Assembly (NCBI RefSeq): GCF_019204025.1
Contig: NZ_JAGSPB010000001.1
Location: 620,001-684,000 of the forward strand
From: Erythrobacter ani
GTDB taxonomy: Bacteria; Pseudomonadota; Alphaproteobacteria; Sphingomonadales; Sphingomonadaceae
Direction of reading: 5' to 3'
DNA length: 64,000 nucleotides
Below the pieces are notes generated by a model. The model did not search any database. It saw nothing but the letters and a program-made list of their open reading frames with translations, and was not told the origin of the DNA. Both the position numbers and the translations under genes were made by a program. Positions 28,845 through 37,486 of the stretch are shown one piece after another (positions within the stretch are counted from its first letter, which is position 1; each line of letters opens with the position of its first letter).

Positions 28845-29246
28845 ATGGATAATGAGAAAATAGTACATGAAGGTCTGGATTATTTGAAGTCATTTGAATG
28901 GGTTGATAGTTTAGATAGATATCGCGTTGACTTTTGTCTGCCCGGCGTTGTTGCGCTTTTGTCGGTAGAAATAAGTGCAGTTTCAAATGAGGTCGACAGA
29001 GAACTATGGGTTGTTTCTGGCGATCTTCCCGACGCATATTTTGTAAAAGACCAAGCTAAAACTGCCTCTCGAGCTCTGGCAGTCTATTGTGATTTGATGG
29101 AAGCATGGGTCGAATGCGTTCGTTCCAATGGAGATTTTTCGCAAGTATATCCTGTTGAAGCGCAGCCAAGCGCTGCGAATGCAGAGATGTTGGAATCGCG
29201 CATAAACTTCATCAGGTCGGAGGTCATTCCGAGTATCGCCCCCTAG
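28845..29246 (+). CDS. Probable immunity protein
   Basis: This 133-aa soluble acidic protein (MDNEKIVHEGLDYLKSFEWV; LWVVSGDLPDAYFV; ALAVYCDLMEAWVECV; MLESRINFIRSEVIPSI) is AT-rich compared with the RHS core. It follows the HNH-tipped RHS tail by about 230 bp. Similar proteins occur downstream of RHS genes, but I cannot name the family. It is the best candidate antidote for the HNH tip. Confidence 0.6.
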   Translation: MDNEKIVHEGLDYLKSFEWVDSLDRYRVDFCLPGVVALLSVEISAVSNEVDRELWVVSGDLPDAYFVKDQAKTASRALAVYCDLMEAWVECVRSNGDFSQVYPVEAQPSAANAEMLESRINFIRSEVIPSIAP

Positions 29247-29550
29247 TCCAATGATTTGGATACGATGAGTAAAAACAGCCCACATATGCTGCTGCCAGGT
29301 TCCGCCTTCAGCGGCGTGTTCCAGGCGGAAAACCATCCCACCTCTTAGCGGCCCGACCGGTCCCGGATCGAGATCAGCGGTCCAGTCCCTCTCAGAAGCA
29401 CACCCTACACGGTAGAACCGTGGGTCGTTGCAACGAGATAGCCGAGCGATTTTAGAGACTTGCGGGCGCGGAGGGGGTGCTCGAAAAAGTTGCAACGGGT
29501 TGCAACGTCGCACCAGAGCGCGGTTGTGGTGCGATGTCAGAGGGTTGGCG
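29247..29550. other. Non-coding spacer with interspersed repeat
   Basis: It contains gttgcaac-type octamers in several direct copies (about 29434-29560) and a block at about 29300-29440 that recurs at about 31245-31380 and, inverted, at about 42009-42090. On the minus strand the block can be read as the end of a small conserved frame (...RARKSLKSLGYLVATTHGS, stop). No complete gene is visible. Confidence 0.5.
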
Positions 29551-29975
29551 TTGCAATGGGTTGCAACCGGTCGGTGCGTGTGAGGGTGGTTGACGCAGTT
29601 GCGGTGTTTAGCATTGAAGGTACGGCCAATCATTTCTGTGATGAATCTAGAATGCTTTGGATTATCGACCTGAGGATAGAAAAAGCAAATAGAAATCCAA
29701 TGAATACTATTGAATATTACGCACAATACTTCAAGATATAGAATTCTGCTTTTAGGGAAGTCGGACGAATACGGCATTCCCAGCATAAGCAATGGCGGCC
29801 GGTTCCAGTATACCGGGCAGATGTGGCTGCCCGGCGTTGGCATGTATTACTACAAGGCCCGGTTCTACTCGCCCACCCTCGGCAGGTTCCTCCAAACCGA
29901 CCCCATCGGATACGAAGACCAGTTCAACCTCTACGCCTATGTCGGAAACGATCCGATAAATGGGGTCGATCCGAC
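29551..29975. repeat. 425-bp direct repeat, copy 1
   Basis: Matches 31374-31798 with only scattered substitutions and no indels, same orientation, 1,823 bp apart. It contains the tail end of a former immunity-like frame (…[12 protein letters not shown], stop) followed by RHS core from SDEYGIPS to [10 protein letters not shown]. Homology ends exactly at the RHS/tip junction, so tips differ while the carriers are the same. Confidence 0.85.
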
Positions 29976-30591
29976 TGGCAAATGTGGGACAAAGTTCTTC
30001 AAAGGCATTGGAGGTCCAAATCCATTCTGTAAGAGTTCTTATCCTAACGGACGTAAGGATAGTGGGAGTCAGGATCAAAATACGGCCAAGGCCGCACCCG
30101 ATGGTAGCAGCGGTTCGCAAGGATCACCTGGACAAGGACACAACGGTGGCCCGCCGCTTGATGAAGACGACGTAAGCAAGGGCATTTTGAAATGGCTTGC
30201 CCGATTAGCTGGTCGGCTCGGTGGCGCAGCTGGTTCGCTACTCTGGTCGGAACCGGCGGGTAAAGGGAGCGACTTAGTGCCTCCACCCACACCGGGGCAG
30301 CAAACCGAGATGATCGAACGAACCATTCAGGATCCCTCGCATCTTGCTGGGAGAGGACCGAATTATCTGTCGCAGATTCGCAATCCGGAAAACTGGCAGA
30401 TTACGACTTTATCCCGCGGATCAAATGCTGGACAAGGTCTCAAAATAATGGAAGTTCTACCCGGAGGCCGGATTACTGGTGCACAAATTCGATATAATCC
30501 AACGTCAAACCATCACCCGGAATTTGGCGGAAAGGGGTATTGGGTGGTAATCAATAGGGCAGGCCAAACTGTTAGATTGGTTGGACAATGA
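29710..30591 (+). CDS. Orphan RHS tail with predicted RNase-like tip (array B, module 2)
   Basis: Up to 293 codons from a TTG that lies inside the remnant upstream frame; RHS homology begins at about 29764 ([20 protein letters not shown]). After [12 protein letters not shown] comes a Gly/Pro-rich linker, then the tip: [51 protein letters not shown]. The closing His-His...Gly-Tyr-Trp pattern resembles small nuclease toxins of polymorphic systems. The exact family is uncertain. Confidence 0.65.
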   Translation: MNITHNTSRYRILLLGKSDEYGIPSISNGGRFQYTGQMWLPGVGMYYYKARFYSPTLGRFLQTDPIGYEDQFNLYAYVGNDPINGVDPTGKCGTKFFKGIGGPNPFCKSSYPNGRKDSGSQDQNTAKAAPDGSSGSQGSPGQGHNGGPPLDEDDVSKGILKWLARLAGRLGGAAGSLLWSEPAGKGSDLVPPPTPGQQTEMIERTIQDPSHLAGRGPNYLSQIRNPENWQITTLSRGSNAGQGLKIMEVLPGGRITGAQIRYNPTSNHHPEFGGKGYWVVINRAGQTVRLVGQ

Positions 30592-30947
30592 ATGAGGTTC
30601 AGCGAGCAGATTTGCGTGCTCAAGTCGCTAGACTTATGTCAATCTTGGCCATGGAAGAGTGCGATCAGAAAATTGCCTTAGACTCATGGGGGTTCCCTGC
30701 TCAGAATAAGGACGATTTGGCTGAGGAGTTGCAACGGCTTATCACCATTATCAAGACCAATCGGGATTGTGCCGATACGCTTAGCAAACACGAGTTTGAG
30801 ACAATCACGTCGATTGATCAGATTTTTGCGGTTAATTCGGGTTTAGGCACTGACGATTTCTGGGAGTTCGGTAATCCGAAGTATCAAGAGGAATGGCGCA
30901 AGATCGGTTCACTGGCTCGTCGCTATTCTTTACCTCGGCCTGCTTGA
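30588..30947 (+). CDS. Immunity protein for module 2 tip
   Basis: This 119-aa helical soluble protein has an ATG overlapping the toxin stop (ATGA, 30588-30591), which identifies it as the cognate immunity gene. The family is not recognised ([40 protein letters not shown]). Confidence 0.7.
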   Translation: MNEVQRADLRAQVARLMSILAMEECDQKIALDSWGFPAQNKDDLAEELQRLITIIKTNRDCADTLSKHEFETITSIDQIFAVNSGLGTDDFWEFGNPKYQEEWRKIGSLARRYSLPRPA

Positions 30948-31373
30948 TTTGCTATCTCATTGAACGTTCCGGCCCAATTACCGGATCACCTTTCGCAGTA
31001 GGGAAGCCTTAGGGCGCACACCGTACGCAGCGAAGCTGGTGGGTAAGTTATTGAGGTGTATGCGGAAAACGGCAACGTCCTTTTCTGTGCCAGTAGTGGG
31101 TCAGTGGTAATTTAGCGGCACAGAGTGGGTCAGTCGCGCTTCAAGTTGTTGTGATCGCTGATAAATCTCTTACGCTTTGACTGGCACACTTTGACCCGAA
31201 GGATCGCCGGTTGCGAGATGTGATCGAGGCGGTGTGCTGGTGTCAGTTCCGCTCTTCAGCGGCCTGTTTGCGGCGGAAAACCAGCCCATATCTCAGCGGC
31301 CCGACCGGCCCGGATCGCGGTCAGCGAGCCAGTCCCTTTAGAAGCACACCCTACACGGTAGAACCGTGGGTCG
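30948..31373. other. Spacer with IS-terminus-like sequence
   Basis: No gene. At 31090-31140 two copies of a GTGGGTCAG element lie about 33 bp apart. Together with the neighbouring tttctgtgccagtag they resemble multiple-repeat termini such as those of IS21-type elements. A diverged copy of the same stretch lies at about 33060-33200. The block from about 31245 is the second copy of the interspersed repeat described at 29.3 kb. Confidence 0.45.
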
Positions 31374-31798
31374 TTGCAACGGGTTGCAACCGGTCGGTGC
31401 GTGTGAGGGTGGTTGACGCAGTTGCGGTGTTTAGCATTGAAGGTACGGCCAATCACTTCTGTGATGAATCTAGAATGCTTTGGATTATCGACCTGAGGAT
31501 AGAAAAGGCAAATAGAAATCCAATGAATACTATTGAATATTACGCACAATACTTCAAGATATAGAATTCTGCTTTTAGGGAAGTCGGACGAATACGGCAT
31601 TCCCAGCATAAGCAATGGCGGCCGGTTCCAGTATACCGGGCAGATGTGGCTGCCCGGCGTTGGCATGTATTACTACAAGGCCCGGTTCTACTCGCCCACC
31701 CTCGGCAGGTTCCTCCAAACCGACCCCATCGGATACGAAGACCAGTTCAACCTCTACGCCTATGTCGGAAACGATCCGATAAATGGGGTCGATCCGAC
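31374..31798. repeat. 425-bp direct repeat, copy 2
   Basis: Partner of 29551-29975, same orientation. A few substitutions are visible in the non-RHS part. Here the RHS core is fused to a metalloprotease-like tip instead of the nuclease-like one. Confidence 0.85.
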
Positions 31799-32272
31799 GG
31801 GGGAAATTGTAGTAAAAGGCTCCGAGGTCCAAAGAGCTATGTCATTAGCTGCATTGAAAAAAGCAGAATCGAAAACCAAAGAGCTCAACCACCGTCACAA
31901 TGCACTGGTGGAATCTAAAATTTGCACGTGCTGGAATTCGAACAGGATCGAAAAAGTTCGCGTGTTGACGATTATGACCACGACAAAGCGAGCGATGGAA
32001 CTCGAAATACACTTGCAAGCCTGATTGCGCACGAAGTTCTTGGTCACGCATTGGACATTGGTCAAGGCCACCTTGACGACGAGTTTGATACTCAAACGGG
32101 TATACGAAACCGGGAGATCGAGGCTTCTCGGGTAGAAAATCAATTTCGCGACGCTAATGGATTGCCGCAGCGGACCGAATATGCCGGAAGGAAATTACCC
32201 CCGAGAGCCATCACGAAAGGAGTGAAAAGTGGTGGAAGTTGCCCAAACGCTGCAACTCGACTTAAGTGTTGA
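31533..32272 (+). pseudogene. Orphan RHS tail with frameshifted HExxH metalloprotease tip (array B, module 3)
   Basis: RHS core as in module 2 up to [12 protein letters not shown], then a short tip in one frame until about 31920. The remainder continues in the next frame: [20 protein letters not shown] contains a zinc-protease HExxH (HEVLGH), followed by NREIEASRVENQFRDANGLP as in peptidase-type RHS effectors. One frameshift near 31900-31930 separates the two parts, so the cassette is inactive as sequenced. Confidence 0.7.
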
Positions 32273-32303
32273 TTGAACGTGATCCCGAAATGGAAATAAG
32301 CTC

Positions 32304-32738
32304 ATGGCTTTGAAAAAACGAGTGAATCTCCGAATTTTCGCACTTACCCTACTGTTCTTTCCCGGATGTGCGATCCTCATCTCATGCGCTCAAAATGAGC
32401 GATGTGCGAATTTCCCAAAAAGGTTCGATAATGCTGAAAGTGAAGGGCCTGAACTAGTTATCGAGGCTAAATGGTCGCTTGCAATTTCTGAATCAATATC
32501 AAAAATCGAGCACTGCTTTCCTGCCCTAAATTATTCTGAATCGGGAAACTCAATAGAATTCGAAAGTGTGCGCACGGGTAGCGACGGCTACATATATGCA
32601 TTCTTTGAAGTCGAACATTCCATTGATAATTGGATTGTTTTCCGGCTATCCAATCGGGGAGAGATTCTGTCCGCATTCCCTTACAGCCCACTCTCCAAGT
32701 TCTTGGTTCCGGAGGTGAAGCGGGGGGCTTGGAGTTAA
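32304..32738 (+). CDS. Exported immunity-like protein (candidate lipoprotein)
   Basis: The 144-aa protein has an N-terminal export signal (VNLRIFALTLLFFPGCAILI, then SCAQN). Either PGCAIL or the ILISC segment may be a lipobox. It directly follows the metalloprotease tip. An exported antidote fits a toxin that acts in the periplasm, unlike the cytosolic immunity proteins next to the nuclease tips. The family is not recognised and the gene is AT-rich. Confidence 0.6.
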   Translation: MALKKRVNLRIFALTLLFFPGCAILISCAQNERCANFPKRFDNAESEGPELVIEAKWSLAISESISKIEHCFPALNYSESGNSIEFESVRTGSDGYIYAFFEVEHSIDNWIVFRLSNRGEILSAFPYSPLSKFLVPEVKRGAWS

Positions 32739-32812
32739 TTGATGCCTGTGTTGGCCTTGTCAGACTAACAGTCCCTGGTTGACGAGAGGTTACGTGAGGG
32801 TACGGCGCACGC

Positions 32813-33017
32813 ATGCCCCGACGCCGCAAACCAGCCAGCCCGTTCAAGCACTTCAACTCATCACCGGAGGTTATTCGTCTTGTGGTGATGATGTACGTCC
32901 GGTTTCCGCTGAGCTTGCGGCATGTCGAGGATTTGCTGTTCGAGCGCGGGATCGACATCTGCCACGAGACGGTGCGGTTCTGGTAGCACCGGTTTGGGCC
33001 AATGTTCGCAGCGGTAG
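32813..33017 (+). pseudogene. IS6-family transposase fragment
   Basis: From the ATG at 32813 the frame reads PRRRKPASPFKHFNSSPEVI, RFPLSLRHVEDLLFERGIDI and CHETVRFW, the N-terminal helix-turn-helix region of IS6/IS26-type transposases. A TAG replaces the codon after the Trp, the next residues HRFGPMFAA still match, and then homology stops. About 70 of the usual 235 or so codons remain, with no catalytic DDE domain. Confidence 0.75.
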
Positions 33018-33054
33018 CTACTAGAAGATGGTGGTATTCTGCCAAAAACCAGGC

Positions 33055-33205
33055 GTATCCTTTTTTGTGCAAGTAGTAGCTCAGTCCCGTTCCAAGCCGT
33101 TGCGATTCTTGAAAATCTCCAGCTCGCCGACTGCGCCACTTTGACCCTTAGCATCGGTCGGAACAAGCTGCGATCGCGGCGGTGCGATCTCAAGGTTGCA
33201 TGTCA
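33055..33205. repeat. Degenerate copy of the 31.08-31.22 kb IS-end-like sequence
   Basis: The order of recognisable pieces (tccttttttgtgcaagtag, then actttgaccc and ggtgcgatc) parallels 31075-31220 (tccttttctgtgccagtag ... actttgaccc ... ggtgtgctg), but with many changes and without the duplicated GTGGGTCAG. It probably represents two decayed ends of the same insertion-sequence type around the debris between array B and the secretion-gene fragments. Confidence 0.4.
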
Positions 33206-33213
33206 GCACTCCT

Positions 33214-33597
33214 CTAATCGCGCCTAAGCGAAGCCCCTGCATATGGGTCGTACTGAGCCGGCTTCAGATTACCGCGTGGCGAGGCGCTCGTCGTATCGGC
33301 AATAGGCGAAGGCTGACGCGCGGCTTCAGCCGCGGGCTTTGCTCCCATCAACCCCGCAGCAATGGTCGGCGCTCCAAGCAGGACAAAGCACCCGATAACA
33401 ACGCGCATTCCGTGCCGGATCGGCACTCGGCCCGTCAGCAGCATCAAGCCGAGAAAGGCGACGGCAAGCACGCAAAGGCCGATCGCGATATCTCCGAAAA
33501 GCGTGGCGTGCATCCACGCGACCGATTTGCCGAGCGACGAGCCCTGGTAGGGGTCGATCAGGCTGGGCTGGACCATGATTGCCATTACCAAGCTCAC
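33214..33597 (-). CDS. VirB2/TrbC-like pilin-family protein
   Basis: This 127-aa protein has two hydrophobic helices (IAIGLCVLAVAFLGLMLL and VVIGCFVLLGAPTIAAGL) around a short basic turn (TGRVPIRHG), as in VirB2/TrbC conjugative pilins. DPYQG and DPYAG motifs flank the hydrophobic core. A GTG start at 33597 overlaps the VirB11-like stop as GTGA, reproducing the trbB-trbC order of conjugative operons. The downstream trb genes are absent. Confidence 0.65.
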   Translation of the reverse strand: MSLVMAIMVQPSLIDPYQGSSLGKSVAWMHATLFGDIAIGLCVLAVAFLGLMLLTGRVPIRHGMRVVIGCFVLLGAPTIAAGLMGAKPAAEAARQPSPIADTTSASPRGNLKPAQYDPYAGASLRRD

Positions 33598-33929
33598 TGC
33601 GCGACCAATATCTGCGAAACTTGCCTGCGGCCATTCCGCCGCTCGAGTTGCACGAACACGTCGACGCTCTCACGCACGTAATGCCGCACATCGTCGCGTC
33701 CGAGCTTCGAACCCGCCTGCAGAACCAGCAGCGCGAGCTGCTCGATTGCGCGCTGCGGTGTGTCGGCATGGATGGTCGTCATAGAACCGGGATGCCCGGT
33801 GTTGACCGCCCTTAGAAACGTGAACGCCTCGACCCCGCGCAGCTCTAGCCAAAATGTGAGCCCGCTCAACGTCCACTGTCCAAGCCTGCCATTATGGCGC
33901 GTTATCGGCCCAACTCGCGCCATCAGCAA
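33594..33929 (-). pseudogene. VirB11/TrbB ATPase, C-terminal fragment
   Basis: About 111 codons match the C-terminal part of type IV secretion ATPases: ELRGVEAFTFLRAVNTGHPG, MTTIHADTPQRAIEQLALLV and DDVRHYVRESVDVFVQL. The Walker A domain and the whole N-terminal half are missing. The fragment begins exactly at the end of rtcA (7-nt overlap), so one junction of the RNA-repair cassette lies inside the former virB11 gene. Confidence 0.8.
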
Positions 33930-34939
33930 ACCTCTGTCAAATGTGCTCCGTCGGCGGTTTCCGAGAAGCGAAAACCCCTCCCTGAAAATCGTTTGATCAA
34001 ATTCACGGCAGTGCGGGTGTGCTCACTGAGCTTGACCGTGGTGAACGCTCCACGGCCCGCCATTGCGAACGGCAGCAGCAACTGGTCTTGGAGGTAAGGT
34101 CCGGCAAAGGCCTGCGACGCCAGATAGCCCGCCATACGCTTGGCCGCTGTCTTTGCCAGGCGCTCCGCAGGTATGCCAAGCTTGCCGAAGCCAGACATGA
34201 CTTCGGTGACATGTTCGAATTCGGCTTCCATGAGCAGGGCATTCCCCGGGCCATTCTCAGCCGGGAGTTGCACGGGCGCGAAGGCTTCGTCGGGCCATTC
34301 GGCCAGCACCTTGCGCGCCGCCTTCAGTTCGCGGTCAGCGATGTCGAACGGAATTCCGGCAACTAGTGCTTCTACCTTGCCAGCCTTGAACGCGCCGCGC
34401 GTCACGCATTCGATCGGGCGCAGCGGCGCTGGATCGATGTCCACGACAATGCGCCCGCCGCCGCGCGGGTAGAAGCCGTGACGCTCAAGAGTGATGGAAA
34501 TCTTTGGTCCCATCCGCTCCAAGACCGGCAGCAGCGTCTTTTGCAGGAACTCGAACGGCGGCGCGGCCATCGCATGCGTCCCTCCCTCGACCACAAGCCG
34601 TGACGGCGCATCGGCCAGCATCAGCGGCACCATTACGGTCTGGAGCACCAGCCCGGTCGACCCGGCGGTGCCGACCGCGAAATGGTATTCGCCGGGCGTA
34701 ACGCTGCCGGGCCGAAAGATTAGCTCGCTGGCACCAAGAGTCAGCCCGGAGCATTCCGCTCCGCCGATGGCGCAGGCCGCTTCCAGCGCGGTAACATGCT
34801 GGCGCATCAGGCCGGGCTTGACCCTGCCCCCGCGGATGTTCTGGATGGTGAATGGCTCGCCGGTCAGCAGCGACAGGGCTGCGGAATACCGCAAGACCTG
34901 CCCACCGCCTTCGCCTTCAGAGCCGTCAATTGTGATCAT
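33923..34939 (-). CDS. rtcA: RNA 3'-terminal phosphate cyclase
   Basis: This 338-aa RtcA converts RNA 3'-phosphates to 2',3'-cyclic phosphates through an RNA-adenylate intermediate. Visible family features are TIDGSEGEGGGQVLRYSAAL at the start, IRGGRVKPGL, and the active-site histidine at His307 in LSEHTRTAVNLI (His309 in E. coli). The length matches the family. Its ATG overlaps the rlaP stop by 4 bp. It is the last gene of the repair operon. Confidence 0.93.
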   Translation of the reverse strand: MITIDGSEGEGGGQVLRYSAALSLLTGEPFTIQNIRGGRVKPGLMRQHVTALEAACAIGGAECSGLTLGASELIFRPGSVTPGEYHFAVGTAGSTGLVLQTVMVPLMLADAPSRLVVEGGTHAMAAPPFEFLQKTLLPVLERMGPKISITLERHGFYPRGGGRIVVDIDPAPLRPIECVTRGAFKAGKVEALVAGIPFDIADRELKAARKVLAEWPDEAFAPVQLPAENGPGNALLMEAEFEHVTEVMSGFGKLGIPAERLAKTAAKRMAGYLASQAFAGPYLQDQLLLPFAMAGRGAFTTVKLSEHTRTAVNLIKRFSGRGFRFSETADGAHLTEVC

Positions 34940-35721
34940 TCTTTCTCTACCAATTCAATGAAGAGCGCTTCCGCCTCTTCCGCAAAGTTCGTGTTCTCCT
35001 TGCGCTCTGGCACTTCGCCAGCGCGTTCGAGCTCACTTACTACCAGTCGCTCGATATCGGGCAGCCCGATGGTGTTTCCCGCTTCCCTGGTTATCGCCTT
35101 TCGGACGATCAGTTCATCGACCTGATCCACCAGAACCCGATCCAAGTCAGCCGCCTGCATCAGCGGCACCATGCTCATCGGCGGGCGCCTCGACGGATCG
35201 AGGCGCAGCGCACGAACAGACAGCGCCGGTCGCAGCGCATAGAAATAGCGCTTCACGGCGATCTCGCCGTCCGGGCCAAGCCAGCGTCCCACTGTACCCT
35301 TGCCAAGGCTCGCGTAATGCAACGCGTACCCACGAGGGTTAAAGTGGCGGTTTGCAAAGGCTGCAAGCTGCTCCACCACCGGATCATCGGCAATGTATCG
35401 GATCGGGCTTTCGATCCACTCCGACACCACCGCGTTGTGCTTGAGCATGAGGCCAAGCGCCTTGCGAAGATCCCAGCCGTTCAGATCGATCTCATCGACA
35501 ATGGGCCGTTCGACCACATCGCGGACCGGCTTGAGCGCGAGATAGTCACGTCGAGGCCGTATATAAAGAAAGCGCACGTCGTAATCGCTGTCAGGCGAAG
35601 GAAAACCCCATCCGCGGGAACCGGATTCCACTGCCATCAGCAGGCGCACGCCATCCTCGCTCGCCACACGGGCGAGACGAGCTTCGATATCGGCGCGCAC
35701 TTCAGATGGGATGTTGGTCAT
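34936..35721 (-). CDS. rlaP: RNA-repair-associated nucleotidyltransferase (RlaP family)
   Basis: This 261-aa polymerase-beta-superfamily nucleotidyltransferase has the GS...DxD core: GSRGWG from Gly34 and DYD at 46-48 (Asp46, Asp48). Segments SEWIESPIRYIADDP and NPRGYALHYASLGKG match COG3541/RlaP proteins, which comparative genomics links to RtcB/RtcA repair operons. It might add nucleotides to damaged tRNA ends before ligation; that is inference. It overlaps both neighbours by 4 bp (ATGA), so it is tightly coupled. Confidence 0.85.
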   Translation of the reverse strand: MTNIPSEVRADIEARLARVASEDGVRLLMAVESGSRGWGFPSPDSDYDVRFLYIRPRRDYLALKPVRDVVERPIVDEIDLNGWDLRKALGLMLKHNAVVSEWIESPIRYIADDPVVEQLAAFANRHFNPRGYALHYASLGKGTVGRWLGPDGEIAVKRYFYALRPALSVRALRLDPSRRPPMSMVPLMQAADLDRVLVDQVDELIVRKAITREAGNTIGLPDIERLVVSELERAGEVPERKENTNFAEEAEALFIELVEKE

Positions 35722-36140
35722 GTATCAGTCTTTCGGAATTCGGTATTATTTGGGTGCGGTACAAATATGAGCGGCGTCCAACAATCGGACTGCTTGGTTC
35801 CAATTTCGGCTCCGCACTCGCGGCATTCGATATTGGGACCGTCGCAGCCGGCCATTCCGCAACAACCATTTGTGCGGCCTCGCTTGCTGGTAACTTTCCC
35901 AGTCGCTTCGAAATCTGCTGGGTTGAGCCAATACTGCGGCACAAACTCCAAAGCAGCCGGGTTGCTCGGATCATGCGAACGCTGGAGAGGTTCGTAAGAT
36001 TTGAAGCCACTTCCCCCAGCGCACACAGGCCGCTGATCGATGAGATCGGGAGTCTGAATGCCCGGATCTTTCAGCGATTGAACACTAACTTCACCGGTCA
36101 GCGCACGGCCACAACCGCGACAATGGAATTTGCCCTTCAT
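35718..36140 (-). CDS. Cys-rich zinc-ribbon-like small protein in the RNA-repair operon
   Basis: The 140-aa protein has an N-terminal CxxC (Cys7, Cys10), Cys40, a CC...C cluster (Cys93, Cys94, Cys99), CxxC (Cys106, Cys109) and Cys120, nine cysteines that could bind two zinc ions. GGAGG lies 5-9 nt before the ATG. It sits 30 nt after rtcB and overlaps rlaP by 4 bp, so it belongs to the repair operon. I do not recognise a named family; RNA binding or a scaffold role is plausible but unproven. Confidence 0.8.
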   Translation of the reverse strand: MKGKFHCRGCGRALTGEVSVQSLKDPGIQTPDLIDQRPVCAGGSGFKSYEPLQRSHDPSNPAALEFVPQYWLNPADFEATGKVTSKRGRTNGCCGMAGCDGPNIECRECGAEIGTKQSDCWTPLIFVPHPNNTEFRKTDT

Positions 36141-36170
36141 GCGAACCTCCTACTGGCTGCGTGAAGGGCG

Positions 36171-37397
36171 CTACCCCTTCACGCACACCACCTGTTTCAA
36201 GGTATGGACGATCTCAACCAGATCCGCCTGCGCGGCCATCACGGCTTCGATCGGCTTGTAGGCCTTGGGCGTTTCGTCGATCACGCCCTCGTCCTTCCGG
36301 CATTCGACACCGGCGGTATCGGCGATATGCTCGTCGAGCGTCACCAGCTTTTTCGCCTGGGTCCGGGACATCACGCGCCCCGCGCCGTGCGAGCAGCTGT
36401 CAAAGCTCTCGGCATTGCCGAGCCCGCGCACGATAAAGCTCTTCGCCCCCATCGATCCGGGGATGATGCCCATCGTGCCCTTCGCCGCCCGCACCGCACC
36501 CTTCCGGGTAACGAGCACGTTTTCGCCGAAGTGGTTCTCGCGCGTCACATAGTTGTGATGGCAGTTCACCGCTTCGCATTCGGCATCGAACGGCTTGGCG
36601 ATCTGGCTACGCAGCGCGTCGAGGACGTGCGTCATCATCACGCGCCGGTTAAGCGCCGCAAAGTCCTGCGCCCATTCGACCGCTTCGACGTAATCGTCGA
36701 AATGGTCGGTCCCTTCGGGGAAATAGGCGAGGTCCTGGTCAGGCAGGTTGATATGCCACTTGCGCATGTCTTGCTTGGCCAGCTCGATGAAGAACGTGCC
36801 GATCGCGTTGCCCACCCCGCGCGAGCCCGAGTGGAGCATGACCCACACTCGCTGCTCGGTATCGAGGCACAGCTCGATGAAGTGGTTGCCGGTTCCCAGC
36901 GTCCCTAGATGCACGAGGTTGTTCGTGTTCTTGAGCCGCGGGTATTTGGCGACGATCCGTCCGAAGCGTTCGGCGAGCTTCGCCCAGGCATCGACCACGG
37001 CCGGAGGCGGATCGCCCCACGAACCCTTATCGCGCCCGCCGCGGCCACTGGATCGGCCATGCGGAACCGCCGCCTCGATCGCGGAGCGAATACCGCCAAG
37101 GTTGTCAGGCAGGTCGCTCGCGACGAGCGAGGTACGCGCGGCCATCATGCCGCAGCCAATGTCAACGCCGACCGCAGCCGGGATTACCGCGCCTTTGGTC
37201 GGTATTACTGAGCCGACGGTCGCGCCGATCCCCACATGCACGTCGGGCATGGCCGCAACATGCTTGAAGATGAACGGCATCTTCGCCGCCTTGGTCAGCT
37301 GCTCACGCGCCTTGTCGTCAACGGGAACGCCGCGGGTCCACATTTTGATCGGCGACCCGCCTTCCACGTCCTGATATTCATACGTCGTCTGGGTCAT
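36171..37397 (-). CDS. rtcB: RNA ligase RtcB (3'-phosphate/5'-OH)
   Basis: This 408-aa GTP/Mn-dependent ligase has the same length as E. coli RtcB. Metal and active-site motifs: VGVDIGCGM with Asp79 and Cys82, GTLGTGNHFIEL, LHSGSRGVGN, and the guanylylated histidine in SCSHGAGRVMSR near residue 340. The start at 37397 (MTQTTYEYQDVEGG) is set by GAGGAGG 5 nt upstream; an upstream frame runs into the RNA genes and is not coding. It seals tRNA-type breaks with 2',3'-cyclic phosphate ends. Confidence 0.95.
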   Translation of the reverse strand: MTQTTYEYQDVEGGSPIKMWTRGVPVDDKAREQLTKAAKMPFIFKHVAAMPDVHVGIGATVGSVIPTKGAVIPAAVGVDIGCGMMAARTSLVASDLPDNLGGIRSAIEAAVPHGRSSGRGGRDKGSWGDPPPAVVDAWAKLAERFGRIVAKYPRLKNTNNLVHLGTLGTGNHFIELCLDTEQRVWVMLHSGSRGVGNAIGTFFIELAKQDMRKWHINLPDQDLAYFPEGTDHFDDYVEAVEWAQDFAALNRRVMMTHVLDALRSQIAKPFDAECEAVNCHHNYVTRENHFGENVLVTRKGAVRAAKGTMGIIPGSMGAKSFIVRGLGNAESFDSCSHGAGRVMSRTQAKKLVTLDEHIADTAGVECRKDEGVIDETPKAYKPIEAVMAAQADLVEIVHTLKQVVCVKG

Positions 37398-37419
37398 CGC
37401 GACCTCCTCATAGTATAGC

Positions 37420-37445
37420 GTGCTACCGCTTCGCTGCTTGAGCAC
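37420..37445 (-). ncRNA. 26-nt hairpin A
   Basis: On the minus strand the sequence GTGCTCAAGCAGCGAAGCGG plus TAGCAC closes with GTGCT/AGCAC. It is one of three near-identical elements and the one closest to the rtcB ribosome binding site (about 10 nt away). No T run follows, so it is not an intrinsic terminator. It may control RNA processing or rtcB translation. Confidence 0.6.
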
Positions 37446-37455
37446 GTTTTTCTCT

Positions 37456-37481
37456 GTGCTATCGCTTCGCTGCTTGAGCAC
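37456..37481 (-). ncRNA. 26-nt hairpin B
   Basis: Second copy, one base different from hairpin A in the loop region (GATAGC instead of GGTAGC). It begins 3-6 nt after the 3' end of Y RNA 1, the same spacing as hairpin C after Y RNA 2. Confidence 0.6.
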
Positions 37482-37486
37482 AAGGT

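Noticed and set aside
37420..37481. Rho-independent terminator before rtcB
   Set aside because: Stems are short and no T tract follows on the minus strand; rtcB lies directly downstream and needs read-through.
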